Origin: Ochotona curzoniae
Lineage: Eukaryota; Chordata; Mammalia; Lagomorpha; Ochotonidae
Assembly (NCBI RefSeq): GCF_017591425.1
Contig: NW_024466599.1
Span: 76,302,501-76,366,500 of the forward strand
Direction: 5' to 3'
DNA: 64,000 bases
Part shown: piece by piece, positions 21,451 to 33,453 of the stretch
How positions within the stretch are numbered: position 1 is the first letter of the stretch
Layout of the letters: every line of letters begins with the position of its first letter
Made by a program: the position numbers and the translations under genes
The notes under the pieces: generated by a model
The model's database searches: none
What the model saw: only the letters and a program-made list of their open reading frames with translations
What the model was told of the DNA's origin: nothing

Positions 21451-22569
21451 GATTGAAAGAAACCATATTACAGTAATTAAAAATATGACACACACTGCTT
21501 AGGGAATGCGATTCAGCCCAGGGTCCTTAGGGATAAGTGATGCTAATATGCAGCAAAATGACACTCTTCCTTTGTGGCCATCCTCTCAAAGGTATACAAT
21601 TTTCATCTAATCATGAGAAACTTATCAGACACTGCAGAATTGGGAAGCAGTCTACAAAACACCTGAACAGCTTTTGTGAAAATCTCCAAGGTCATTGGAA
21701 ATGTGGAAAAGCTTAAACATACTGAGAAATCTCATCTGAGCAGCTTTAGTGAAAATTACTAAGGGCACTGGAAATGTACTGAGGGATCTCTGAACAGCAA
21801 GAAGGCACCAGGTGGAACTGAGAAGGCACAAACAGGCTGCTGTGTTTGGTTACTACCACCTCACTATTGAATAATATTGATGCGATATTTAACATCTTTG
21901 TGTTAAGTGCCAACTGTCAAGGAAACTCTAGACAGGATTAAAGGCTGACTCCTTATTAGTGTTGCGATTTTTCTGTGAATTTAAGTTTTATCCTGAGTAA
22001 ATAAAAATATTTTTAAAAACTAGGACCCTAATCATGAAATCGTCATGAATTAGAAAAACATACACATACATGTGTAAAAAGTATACATAGCCTAAATAAT
22101 CATAATAACAATTCTAGATTTAAAAATTGGTTCCAACTGAGATTTAGAGAAAGGGTCAACGCAGAGCAGCTTTTTTCTCAGTTACCTTGGTTCATAATTA
22201 ACTCAAATGTACATGCAGGATTCAGGCAAAATGGTGCTCGCCATGCATTCTTTATTAGCAATCAGTATTAACTCCACTTAGTCCCAGAACTATGTGGCTT
22301 TGCTGGCATCACTCTAGGCTTCTAATATTTAGCAACAAAGCTACCCTGATGAGTCTTCATGGCCTTGTAGAAAACAGCTAAACCTTTCTCAAAGCAAAGC
22401 CAAGGGGCACACCTACTTTTTTTTTTTTTTTTTTGCACTAATTTAATGTGCCATAGCACTTGTGATTGGAGGGAGGGAGAAAGAATTTATCTAAACTAGG
22501 AAGCTTTCTAGCGGGGAGGGTTTCATAGCCGTAATCAGTGGCCCAGAGGAAGATGTTTAAAATTGTTCA
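21451..22569. other. unassigned sequence with a local tandem duplication and a T-run
   Basis: Apart from the duplication at 21661-21790 and an 18-bp T-run at 22417-22434, I recognise nothing. The T-run is not clearly followed by a known antisense retroelement. Confidence 0.45.
21661..21790. repeat. two-copy imperfect tandem duplication (73 and 57 bp)
   Basis: Copy one (21661-21733) and copy two (21734-21790) share in order '(a)cctgaacagcttttgtgaaa'/'atctgagcagctttagtgaa', '(g)tcattggaaatg'/'gcactggaaatg' and 'tactgag...atctc'. Copy two lacks the AAAGCTTAAACA section. Confidence 0.75.
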
Positions 22570-22932
22570 CTCAATACTATACCAATTAATCCCATAACAT
22601 TGTATATCGACGCTGATGTTTTGTTGGGGGTTTTAACTGACCGGGACTTTACTCTGTTAGCTCTACCTTCAGACCAGAGAAGGTCTCCCCAAGAGGCCAC
22701 TGAACTTATCTGGACAATAAGACGCTGGACTTTATGCTAGGTATATGCTTACAATGAAGGAATTTCAACTGAACCGCGGTTATGCAGCAAGGTGGAGCAA
22801 TCCACTATGGGAGGAGGGGTGTGGAAGGGGTGGGGGCACTCCCCAGTGCTTATAAAACTGTATCACATAATACAATGTTAATAACACATGAAAAATTAAA
22901 AAAAAAAAACAGAAAAAAAGAAAAAAAAATAA
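22570..22932 (+). mobile_element. lagomorph L1 3'UTR fragment, sense
   Basis: Contains 'ccaattaatcccataacatt', 'ttaactgaccgggactttac', 'ggtctccccaagaggccact', 'gtggagcaatccactatggg' and 'ttataaaactgtatcacata', with an A-rich tail to 22932. It is severely 5'-truncated (about 360 bp). It shares its layout with the copies at 40.5 and 58.1 kb but is more diverged. Confidence 0.93.
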
Positions 22933-23269
22933 GCGAGATCCACACTGGCCTATCCTCACTGCTTGCTCCTGTTCCTTCTTGCTGAGCACACAGCTTGTTA
23001 ATACAACAGTAAAACCTGAACATGGTTTTTTCTGGCTAAATCACAGGACTCAGCTGTCACATGCTTTTGCTTATGTCTGATTAGGGCAGTTCTGTCACAT
23101 TGACTTTGCAAAGAAATCTAAGCACACCTTGGAAATCATCAAGAAAAAAATGTAATCCCATTCTTCTCTGACCATATAAAAATTTTGCTTTTTACTCTTA
23201 AGGTTTAGCTACTTGGGGTAATGGGGTGGGAAAGAGAAAAAGAAGGTTAGGAAGAAAATATCATTTGCA
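22933..23269. other. unassigned sequence
   Basis: No feature recognised. Confidence 0.4.
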
Positions 23270-23555
23270 AGAAGCTGGCATTGCGAAGTAATTAGGTGAG
23301 GCTACTCATAACACATCAACATGCCACATAGGCACTTGTTCATGTTCTAGATGCTCTATTCCCCTCTATGTCCCTCTGAATGTATCTTGAAAAAGCAGAG
23401 GAAGGTGGCTTAAGTACTTGGGCCCTTGCCACGTATGGGAGACCTGGTGGATGGCTCAGCTCTGGCTCTGGGGAGTAAACCAGCAGTTGGAAGGTCTCAA
23501 TATTCTTTTCTCTCTCTCCTTTGAATGTCAAGTACATAAATAAATAAAAAGAAAA
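23270..23555 (+). mobile_element. C-SINE, old sense copy
   Basis: 'aagctggcattgcgaagtaa' head, then 'cttgaaaaagcagaggaagg', 'cacgtatgggagacctggtg', 'ggggagtaaaccagcagttg' and the tail AAATAAATAAAAAG. Internally shortened. Confidence 0.75.
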
Positions 23556-24027
23556 TACAGCTGCATAATATTATTTAAAAATTCAGGAATATCTAGTGGT
23601 CACTCAATTTTTCTTTTCCAGAGGCAAACTTTAGGGAAATACACTTTCTCTTCTGGAAACTTAGAGGTCATTGGATTATATTTTAATTTTTGCTAGATAA
23701 ATGTATTAGGAAATCGGTAAGAGTATCTTCACTGTCTTTATGAAAAAAAATTCCCAAGATTTGTATTTTATGCTTCTTTTAAAGATTGTCAAACTTTTGA
23801 ACACCTGTAACTTGAATAGAGACAAAAGAATTCAAATGAGTCTGAAGAAGAGAATTTTAAAAAGCAAGCCTTGGAGAGTTGCACAAAGTAATATGTATTA
23901 GGCTGCTACATGAAAAATAGCTCTGTACAAAAACAGGGATAAAAGGAGGAGACAAAGTGCTTGTATGCAGTGATTGCTTTTCTTCAATAACAATGTTAAG
24001 TATTTAACACTTTATTATGTTCACTTC
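23556..24027. other. unassigned sequence
   Basis: A/T-rich, no recognised repeat or exon. Confidence 0.4.
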
Positions 24028-24342
24028 AGGATTTATTTGCTCATTTGGAAAACAGTTTTATACACATACACACAGAATCTTTCATTTGTTGGTTCACTCT
24101 GCTAGTGTTGGCTGCAGCAGCTGGAGCTGGACTAGGCTGAAGCCAGGAGCCAGGAGACTCTTCCAGGTCTCCCACGTGGCTGACAGGGGCCCAGGCATTT
24201 GAGGAATATTGATTATGTTTCCCTGTTCGGTAGGACAGAGTTGGATTAGATATAGAGCATCCGGGATCTGAATCGGCACCTATATGAGATGCCATCATTG
24301 CAGATGACAGCTTAATGTGCTGTACCAGAATTAGGGCCTCTT
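24028..24342 (-). mobile_element. C-SINE, old antisense copy
   Basis: 'caggatttatttgctcattt', 'cacacagaatctttcatttg', 'gctgaagccaggagccagga', 'ggtctcccacgtggctgaca' and a head 'gtaccagaattagggcctc'. Confidence 0.8.
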
Positions 24343-24552
24343 TGTATCTTTCCTGATTGACAAAATTGTTTTAAAGGCAGTAGTGGATTTACAAGCTACT
24401 TTTCACCCAGCTAGCCTCAATGTGCACATCTTACAGATTCATGGAGTGGTTACTGAAATTTAAGAGTTAGTATCAGTACAATAATATTCACCAAGCTACA
24501 ACTTTTTGCTTGCTTGCTTGTTTGTTTTCAGATATTCTGGGCTTTTACACTG

Positions 24553-24882
24553 ATTTTTAAAAATTCTGTATTTTTATTGAAAAGTCAGATATACAGAGTG
24601 GAGAAGAGACAGAGAGGAAGATTTTTCCATCAACTGATTCATTCCGCAAGTGGCCGCAATGATCGGAGTTGAGCTGATCCAACGCCAGGAACCAGTTGCC
24701 TCTTCTGGGTCTCCCACACAGGTGCAGGGTCCCAAGGCTTTGGGCCATCCTCGACTGCTTTCCCAGGCCACAGGCAGGGAGTTGGATGGGAAGTGGGGCT
24801 GCCAGGATACAAACTGTTGCCCATATGCGATCTTGGAGCATGTAAGGTGAGGACTTTAACCATTAGACTACCACATTGGGCC
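24553..24882 (-). mobile_element. C-SINE, antisense
   Basis: 'ctgtatttttattgaaaagt', 'cagatatacagagtggagaa', 'ttccatcaactgattcattc', 'gtcccaaggctttgggccat', 'gcccatatgcgatcttggag' and the head 'ccattagactaccacattgg'. The flanks share CACTGATTTTT / CACTGATATTTT, a plausible imperfect target-site duplication. Confidence 0.92.
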
Positions 24883-26469
24883 CACTGATATTTTGAACAT
24901 GGTGCTTTGAACATGTAGTAGCCATTTCTTTTCTCCCTCTCTCCTCCCATATTTATATCACAAACCTTTGTTTCTTCTTATAGTTCCCATTCATCTCCTG
25001 TCATATCACCTGCCAGGGAACCTTGCCATTGGGCAGATTAATTCCTGCAGATTTTGGTGCTGATGTAGAAGATGAACAAGCAGGGTCAAGACAGCTTGTC
25101 TGGAGACATGAGAGGAAGGGCACAGCCAGATCAAACGCAGAAAGATGTTTTGAAAGAAGACAAAGCCAAAGACGTTATTGGAGGTGTGTGGGGGAGTTTG
25201 TCTAATGCAGACCCTGTGCTAAATGAAATGCAAAAGAATTGTAGAAAGAGATAATAAGGGAGCTGTTAGAATATTAGTAGGAGAAAGTTGATTTATGCAA
25301 ACTATTATTTCCAGAGGTGAAAATTAGGGATTAAATTAAACAGCCTGGGCATTCTTGGAGAACACATTCCTTGAAGATTGGAGTGGGGGGCCTCTCACTA
25401 ACAACAGTGATCCAATCATGCGAGTGTTTAAAGGTTGTTAATAGTAAACTATTTAGATAGTATAGCTGGACTGTAATGTTCATATCATTTTATGGTTAAA
25501 ATGAACCTGCAAACATGAAGACTCTGAAGAAGAATCCAGATCCATTGGGCTATGTCAGCCCACTCTGATTACAGAGGCAAAGCAGGATTCCTCTGCTTTT
25601 CTGGTTGTGGTTTACCTCACAATAAACATCTCTGCAACAGGTTACTTTGCAGGTGGCATCTGCCTGTCCAGCTCTTTCTGGAACCTGAGTCAGATAGAAA
25701 CTTCTCCCCCTGAACTAATTTTTGATCATCTATTTGTTGGTGAGAAGTTCACTCCATCTTTCTTTGAGCACATCTTTTCACAAATGAAACAACTGTGTTT
25801 TTCTTTCTTGTTTCAGAGGTTTTGTATCATCTTGCATAGTTTCTTAGCTCATCCTTGTCCTATGGATGTGTTCCTCACAGCTTCACTCAAAATTAAATCT
25901 TGTCATTGAAATCACCTTTGATGATGGTGACACCATTTAAATGCTGAATGCAGATTTCTGAAGTTAAAGGGCCTAAAAGTACAGAGGTCGAATTTAGGAT
26001 CCTAAAATTCTGTTGAAAGCCAGGAGTTGTAGGAGTTGCAAGGTGGATGCAGTTGGCGGCTGCTTATTAGCACAGCTCCTAACCATCAGTGCAGTTATCT
26101 GTTCCTGGCAGTCGATGTCATTAACAAGTTCAGAGTAGATATTTGTGTTATGCTGCTGTGTGTCTGGCTAGCCTGCCAACTGCAAATTTTAACTCAACAT
26201 CTTTGGCATGAGAGCTAAGAAGTCTCGATTGGGGGAGATCGCCTCTGTATCTCAGCCTGTAGGCACGTGACACACTGTGTCCCCAGAGAAACCCCTGACA
26301 GGAAACTCAGCTGATACCCCAACATGGCCTGTTCACTGGGCATGCAGCAAGAGTGATGGGCTGCACCCCAGGTTCCATTCTCTGCCTCTTTAACAAAATG
26401 TGCTAGAACTCCTTTGGTAAACAACTCTAAGAAGTTGAATGTTACATTCATCCTGCTTTTTAACAGGTA
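24883..26469. other. about 1.6 kb unassigned sequence
   Basis: No recognised repeats. Two overlapping 60-codon frames at 25023-25254 are polar and acidic/basic but carry no motif I know. A 100-codon frame at 25607-25909 is likewise unsupported. Confidence 0.4.
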
Positions 26470-26790
26470 ACGAGTTTGCCCTGAGACACAGCTTCCTGTG
26501 CTTCCTGAACCTCAACTTTATTGGAGGGCCCAGACATATCGGTTAGCCAGTCATAATGTCGTTATTGGACGGAAGTAGTGTCGGGACCACCCTTCTGCCT
26601 GCCCATTTTTTAATTCTATATAAGTTTGTGACTTTTCTCAAATAAACAGACATCCATCATCAGCAGTTTGTCTCCAGTGTTTCTGCTGCAGAATGCTGTC
26701 ACCTCACTCCCTGATGATCTCAGGTCCTACTGGACAGAAGACCCCTGAGACTCGATGGGAGCTGATATGGATCCCTTTGTCTTTGCTGGT
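26470..26790 (+). mobile_element. LTR-like fragment
   Basis: A TATA box (CTATATAAG, 26616-26624) is followed 17 bp later by AATAAA (26641-26646). Downstream come a T/C-rich U5-like stretch ('gtttgtctccagtgtttctg') and 'gaagacccctgagactcgat'. This spacing and order resemble solitary class I retroviral LTRs. Neither boundary nor a target-site duplication could be fixed. Confidence 0.35.
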
Positions 26791-29039
26791 ATGCTTACCA
26801 TGCTCAACAAAGCAATGGTCAGCAATGCAATGTAATCCAGGTGATCTAGGCTGCTTCAGACTTCTCAACTCACAGATTTCTGATGTCACTCCTCTGTGAA
26901 ATTCAGGCATATGTGAACTGGGTAATGTTTGAGCCAAGCCCCGGCAGGTAATGTCCTCTTAACATCATTTGTGTTTTAAAGGCTGGCTTAACAACTATTC
27001 GATGTATCATTGGGCATGAGCTGGAGGTCATTATTATCTCCCATTTCTGTGGGAGGATGCAGTTAAGTAGTATGGGTGAAGCAGCTACCACAGTGCCCAG
27101 TCAATGGCCACAATTCCTCAAGACACAGCAGCTTTCATGGGCATGCAGATGTCCCTAAAGGAGTTACGCTGACTGAGCAACAGTTTTCTTAGCTTGTTAA
27201 TCTGCATCTTTATGTGTCACCTACCATGCCTGACATAGCACATTAGTTGCTGAAAAACACTGCTCAAAATATATGGGTAGATCTCCAAATACAGAGGATT
27301 TTATCTGGAAAACAAGTCTGAAATCCATGGTTACACTTCCCCCATCATAATGTTCCCAGGATGGTTGCCTTTTGGTCCAGAAAGACAAGAGAGGGCTGGG
27401 GTTTTACTGCTGAAGTTTATTTCAAAGGAGGCTTCCTGGTATTTGTGACTCTAGACAAATGTTGGAGCTAGTGGGTAAAATTGGTCTTAAAGTTGCTGCA
27501 GGCAGTTTTACTGTGAGTCAGGAGGTGAAACTAGTATTAAAGTCACAGTAGGTCCTTGGGTTGGTGTTGTCTTGCTATGCAGTTGTTGAAGTATGGTCTA
27601 GAAGTTAAGCATTTCCTTTATGGACTCCTGGCTCTGTTTTAGTTGAATATGACAAGAAAGACTTCATTTTCACAGTCTGTTTAGCCTGTACCAGCACAGG
27701 TTGCACATTTGACCTCTTCCCCTGCCTTTCACACGCATAGGAACACCCCTCTTGAGCTGGAGCTAAAGCTTTCTTAAGAAGCCAAAGCACTTGAGTTCAA
27801 GCCTTCCGACTCTCTGTCCTTTCCATCCTTGGGGAAGGATGAGGTGAGGGGAAGGAGGGAGCAGGCAGGGGATGCGAAGGCATCACAGACTGCTGCCCTT
27901 GGCCTCCCAGGTGTGAAGGCGAAAGGGCTGAAATATGTAAATCATCATCTAGGGTCAAAACACAATGAATTCAAATTGCTTGAAAATGTATACAGCAATG
28001 GCAGCTGTTAGTTGACTTCAAAGTGACTCAGAATACACGTAACGGTCTCATAGCTTCTTTAGCATTCTATGAATCGAATTATCTAAGCCTGCTTTGCTAC
28101 TTTCCTCTCCGGTGATAATCGCTGCATCCAAACTTTGCTAGATCGCACAGGGTTTCCTTTTCCAACGATTTAAGTATAAAGATCCTTTTGATAATGGAGG
28201 CAAAATTGTAAACTTGCATGTACGCATACACACAGAGAATGGACCTATTAAATGACAAGCTCTCGGAAGCCAGGGTCTGGTCCTGCATTTCCAGGGACTC
28301 TTAATAAAGAAGTCTGATGTAGTCTAGTCCCCTCCTTTTAAACCAAAAGTAAGCACACAAAGAAGGATGAGGCAAGATGCCTGGGATGCAGAGCCATTCT
28401 TCCCAAGTGGACCTTTTTACCCTTGAAACCAAAGAAAAACAAAGAGAAAAAGAAAGTCTAATTAAAGACAAGCATCTCTGAAGGAAGGATAGTTGACAAG
28501 CATGGTCCTTCATCAGATTCTCACCTGTGCTCAACATCTCATCAACCATATGCCAAAGAACTTCCAATAGGTTAGAGTGTGTGTAGACTGATAAATGTGG
28601 ACAAGTGGCCCTAACAGGTACTCCGAGTCCTGAAGAGGGATGCTCTGGTGAAGAAAAATGTCCCCTTTGGCACATACTTCCAAGAGTAATAGTAATGTCA
28701 GAGATAAAATGGAATGAAATAATCTGTTGTGATAAGGCACTGAGGATTATGAAATCTGACAAAATCCTGATCTATCCGCTGATCAATAACACTGTCTTCC
28801 CCTGGCGTTCTCCGGGTGTCTATGAATTTGTAAATTCATGGTTGAGGAATGATACATACAGGAAACAAAAGGCATCATTCCATTATTTTTCTTTGTGTCT
28901 TAAGTATTTATTGTTGTTAACTGACACACAGAAATGTACATATTTATAGAGCGTTAGGTGATATTTTGGTAGGCATACATGTAAGTAACCCAAGAATTTG
29001 TTGTGATCTATGGACATTCTTCTGTTTAGAATCTTGGAG
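26791..29039. other. about 2.2 kb unassigned sequence
   Basis: No recognised repeat or exon. The longest frame (153 codons, 28301-28762 minus) has no domain-like pattern and no splice signals that would convince me. Confidence 0.4.
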
Positions 29040-30295
29040 CTTTTTACTTTTATCTAATTATAACTAAGCACTCTTTAAGCCACTTTTCTGTATCCACTCC
29101 TTTATGCGATTTTCCTTTGCCGTTGCTAACCATTATAACACTCCTAACTTCTGTGAAGTTAAACTTTTCAGAATCCCTATGTGACTGAGATCACACAGTA
29201 CATTTCTTTTTGTGCTTGTCACACTACAGTTAACATAAGGAATTCCAGTTCAAATTTTACCCTCTTATGGTTCAGTAATACTCCATTGTGTCTATATAAC
29301 ACAAATTAGGTATTCCTTGGTGAATGGACACTGGCTGTTTCTATTTCTTGCCTATAGTGAGTGAACACGGGAGTGAAGCTATCTCTAAAACAGACCAATT
29401 TCCCTTCCCTTGGATATATACTCGCTAGTGAGACTGCTGGATTATATCATACTTTTTTTTTTTAGTGTTTAAGTAATTTTCATAGTGTTTTCCATTAAGG
29501 CTGCTCTAATTTATATCCACACCTGGTTTGCACCAAGGCTTCTTTTCCTGAAAATTCTTGGAGGTTCTTGTTATCTGTTGTCTTTGCAATAACAGTTTTA
29601 CCATAGTGAGCTAATCCCTCATTGTGGTTTTGATTTGTAGTTCCCTGAAAGTTGGTGATGCAGAGCATTTTATCATGTAATGTTTTGGCCCTTGGCATGT
29701 CTTCTTTAGAAAAAGAAAATGCCTGGATATTCTTCCCATTTTTAAAAATGGTGTCATTTGTGGATATTTTTGCTACTGAGTTGATTGAATTTCTCTTATA
29801 ATATGGTACTAATCCTTTGTCAGATGTGTGGTTTGTCTTCTCTCAATCTCTAGATGGTTTCTCCACTTCACTGTGAAAAAGCTCTTTAGTTTGATGAAGT
29901 ACTATTTGTTTATTTCTGTTTTTGGTGCCTTTGAAAATCTGGCCCCCAAATCCTTTCTCCTTGCAGTATGTTGAAGTGTTTCTGCTACGATTTCTTTAGT
30001 GGTTTCAGGTTTAGGTCTTACATTTAATCCTTTGATCCATGTTGAGTTGATTTTTCTTTTTTGTGTATGTGGCAAAAGATTTTAGCTTCATTCTTCTGCA
30101 TACCGTGTCCAGTTTTCAAAGCACCGCTGTTTGAAGAGTATCCTTGTGTGCTCTTAGCATCTCTGTCTACAGTTAGCTGTAGACAAATGGGCTTGGCTGT
30201 TGTTATTATTCCATTGGTCTATGTAATGTTTTAAATGTAATTTGGATCCAGATATTATGCAGATTTAAAAACTAAAATCTTAATGCTGAAGGAAT
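29040..30295 (-). mobile_element. ancient L1, antisense
   Basis: In antisense order it matches old L1 3'UTR/ORF2: 'gttcagtaatactccattgt', 'cttggatatatactcgctag', 'cattgtggttttgatttgta', 'cctttgtcagatgtgtggtt', 'atccatgttgagttgatttt' and 'attccattggtctatgtaat'. No intact frame. Probably of L1M age. Confidence 0.8.
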
Positions 30296-30654
30296 TATGT
30301 TATTAGGTGATGTATTACATGTAGAGATTTGAATTTGACCTAAGTATGGGAGATGGGCTAATGGGAGCCTTTATATTATTAGAGGATATACCCTTGGAAA
30401 GCGACTTTCACAAGAAGGTTTTTGTACTAACTTAGCATGCGTTCATCTCCCTCCATTTCCAGACTTTTTATGCCATCATCCCTCTAACCTTACCAAGAGC
30501 CAAGATTGGGTCCTACCCAATCTTGGATGGCAACTCTGTAAAATTAACTGAAATAAATCTTTATTTCCCTCTTAAATAGATCCACTCATATATCTCAGAT
30601 AAAGTAATAAAATTTACTAATATTGCTATGTGTCTGCTTTATGTTAATATCATG
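30296..30654. other. unassigned sequence with a short inverted repeat
   Basis: Includes 'aagattgggtcctacccaat' at 30502-30521, a short palindrome-like stretch; a chance hairpin is likely. No other feature. Confidence 0.4.
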
Positions 30655-31640
30655 CTATATATATATTATATTTCCATAGGCTCTGGGATTTCCCTTCCTT
30701 CCTCCTCAAATCCCCTCCCCACCACAGATTTGTATATTATTACATTAGTATAGTCCTCCATAAACAGTCTTAAGTCCATAATTCTTCTGTTTAAGCGTAT
30801 CCAGATGTTGTAGGTAGGGACAATAGTAGATAGTCCAGCATCCCATTGTCAAGATACAGTTAACAGTTTCATTGGGAGTCATTTTTTGACTTGGAATTAG
30901 AGATGTATGCTGTATTGTATCTTCACATCTGGATATGATAGTCCCTATTACACAGTTATTTACACCCCTTAAATGAGAAGCCATAAAACAAAATCAACAA
31001 CAGGAAGAAAAATTGAAAATTTGCAACATGAATGTAAATAACATGCTACCAAATGAACAATGTGTTGATGAAGAAATAAAATAAATAAATAAAAACGTTC
31101 TTGGGGCAAATGATGATACTATATGACCTATGAGTCAGCGAAGAAATTAATAGGAAAAACACTTTTTTTCTGAAGAAATGAAAATAAAAATATAGCAAAA
31201 CGTATGAGATGTAGTAAAACAATATGGAAAGTGCTATTGATCATATATTTTGCAGGGAGTTTGAGTTATATCAGAGAGAACATATGATATTTGTCTTTTT
31301 TGGATTGGCTTATTTCACTGAGCATAATGTTCTCTGCTTGGGACCATTTGGTTGCAAATGGTAAAATTTCATTCTTTTTGATGGCTGAGTAGTGTTTTAT
31401 GGAACAGATATACCACAGTTTCTTTATCCACTCCTCTTGTCACAGGAATCTGGTTGTTTCCATGCCTTTGCTATTATAGAGTATTGTACTGTAAATATAA
31501 GATTATAGATCCTTTTCTCATTTGCATATTTCATTTCCTTCAGATATATTTCCAGAAGTGGGATAGTTGGGTCATACGGCATGTCAATTTTTGTCCTATT
31601 AGCACTCTCTGTACTAACTATCATTGTTTTTGTTGATTGC
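30655..31640 (-). mobile_element. L1 3' end (3'UTR and ORF2 C-terminus), antisense, older lagomorph type
   Basis: 'ttccataggctctgggattt' and 'cctccataaacagtcttaag' belong to the 3'UTR. 'gcttatttcactgagcataa', 'gatggctgagtagtgtttta' and 'ttggttgcaaatggtaaaat' are antisense of the ORF2 C-terminal end. The minus-strand frame at 31424-31624 shows a PYDPTIPLLEIY motif, the hallmark near the ORF2 C-terminus. Diverged. Confidence 0.88.
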
Positions 31641-32560
31641 TATAATTTTGTAACTCAGGTAGTATAATGGTGCCAATTTATTATTATTATTATTATCTCA
31701 AACTGTCTTGGCTAGTCAGAGAGTTTTACACTTTCACACTGATTTTATGAAAAATGTCATATGTATTTGGATAATGACTGCATTAATTTTGTAGATTGCT
31801 TTGAGTGATATTATTAGTAGTATCTTAAGGGAGACTTCAAATTTTTTACACATAGAATTGTGCCATTTCATAAATATTGCTATTTATTTTATTACAGAAG
31901 CACATGTACATCATTTTGAGTTTATCAGGATAGGAATAATTTAGCTGTGGGCTTTCTTGTGTATGTCTTTTCAGTGAATATAGGTCTAACAGTTGCTACT
32001 TCTTAAAGAATGTATATTTGAATATTCTGCCAAAAAGTACCCAAAGTGCTTGTACCGATTTCTATTTCAGGCAATAATGTTAAGCAATCCAGCTGTTTCA
32101 CTTCCCTGCAATTGATATGGCCACCTTGAAAAAAACAACTGGTGAATTCCATGAGTGTGAAATGATGTCTTACTGTGTCTTCCTCTGCATTTCAATGAAT
32201 ACTAATGAGATTATGTCCCTTAAAGAAGCTTTGTGACTGCTCTTTAGCAATTTATATAATTGTGTTGTCTCTTTGTTACTACTTTAAAACTATTTCTTTA
32301 TGTGTTCTTACATTAACGTTTTGATCCTGCATATGAAGAACTAATATGACCACCGTTCTTTGACTCGATTTTCAGGTTCTTATCGGTATGATTTGACAAG
32401 ATGTTTGTAGTTTTTGTGGGAATTTAACTTTTCCTTTAGGTTCATGCTATTTTAAAGCTATATTTGTTATTTCTGCCTACAGAAGGAAGGTAATAAAGGT
32501 ATCATAAAGGCTTTATTTTAATAATCTTCTAGATATTTCATCTACATTTCCTGCTTAGAT
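31641..32560 (-). mobile_element. old L1 ORF2 pieces, antisense
   Basis: 'gctataattttgtaactcag' and 'ttttgtagattgctttgagt' (31640-31850), then 'tgtaccgatttctatttcag' and 'cctctgcatttcaatgaata' (about 32050-32220), fit antisense ORF2. The second piece maps nearer the ORF2 3' end than the first, so the order is rearranged or two insertions are present. Confidence 0.55.
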
Positions 32561-32618
32561 ATACAGTTTACTTGGTGTAATATAAAGATCAAATTTGTTT
32601 ATCCTATATAATAGAAAC

Positions 32619-32716
32619 TGCTGAAGCCAAAAGACAAGAATTTCATCCAGGTCTCCTCCATGGGTACAGAAACCCAAGCAACTTGGGCCATTTTCCGCTG
32701 TTTTCCAAGGCACCTT
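32619..32716 (-). mobile_element. C-SINE fragment, antisense
   Basis: 'ctgctgaagccaaaagacaa', 'caggtctcctccatgggtac' and 'aacttgggccattttccgct' are the antisense middle of the SINE. Tail and head are absent. It abuts the sense SINE at 32725. Confidence 0.7.
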
Positions 32717-32724
32717 ATACGAAC

Positions 32725-32990
32725 CTAGACTAGTAGCATTCCAGATGGGTGTCCTGGCTGCTCCACTTCCAATCCAGGTCCCAGTTAATGAGCCTGGGAA
32801 AGTAGCAGAATATGGTCCAGGTGCTCAGGCCTCTGCACCAGACTTTTTAGCTTCATTCAACCCTGGCCATTGTGGTCATATGAGGCATGAACTAGTAGTT
32901 GGGATCTCAATGTCTCCTTCTCTCTGTATCTCCATCTGTCTCTGCAACCCTATGTTTTAGATAAATAAGTAAATACATCTTAAAAAAAAC
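32725..32990 (+). mobile_element. C-SINE, old sense copy lacking part of its head
   Basis: 'attccagatgggtgtcctgg', 'ctgctccacttccaatccag', 'gagcctgggaaagtagcaga', 'gcatgaactagtagttggga' and the tail AGATAAATAAGTAAATACATC. Confidence 0.82.
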
Positions 32991-33116
32991 CTCACAATTA
33001 CATTCACAATCTGTTATCAGTTGTTCCTTTAGAGCTGGACAGCTATGCAATTGTAAGCAGATCATCTCACTAGTTCAAAGTGAAGTTTCTCAATGCCAAC
33101 ATGGTAATATCTGTGA

Positions 33117-33453
33117 ATGTTATGGACTTACTTATGCTCCTTCCAAATGTATGTACTGAAGCTCTGACTCTCAGTGTGACTGTGTCTGATGGCAAAGCTC
33201 ATCCTCAGGGTCCCGAAACTGGGATTGACATCAATGGGACTGCTGTCCTCATGTAAAGGGAGAAACCAGTACTTGTGCTCTCATTGTCTCTTCCCCTGTC
33301 TCCACACGCATCAGACAAATGCACCCCTTTGTAACCAGGAGGAAACTCTGCACCAGCAGCTAACCCTGTGTCCTGCCTTTGGACTTTCTGCCTCCAGATG
33401 TACACATTCCTGTTGCCCAAAGCCCCATGGCATCTCCAGCAGACTAACACACT
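33117..33453 (+). mobile_element. MaLR-type LTR, sense
   Basis: Block order matches a MaLR-family LTR: 'gtgaatgttatggacttact', 'ccaaatgtatgtactgaagc', 'ctctgactctcagtgtgact', then a region with 'gcctccagatgtacacat' and an end at 'agcagactaacacac'. No internal region adjoins it, so it is a solitary LTR. Confidence 0.6.

Noticed and set aside
22417..22434. T-run as the tail of an antisense retroelement
   Set aside because: The sequence to its right does not resemble any antisense SINE or L1 3' end I recognise.
28301..28762. 153-codon minus-strand frame
   Set aside because: No recognisable domain and two frames are open at once; likely chance in stop-poor sequence.
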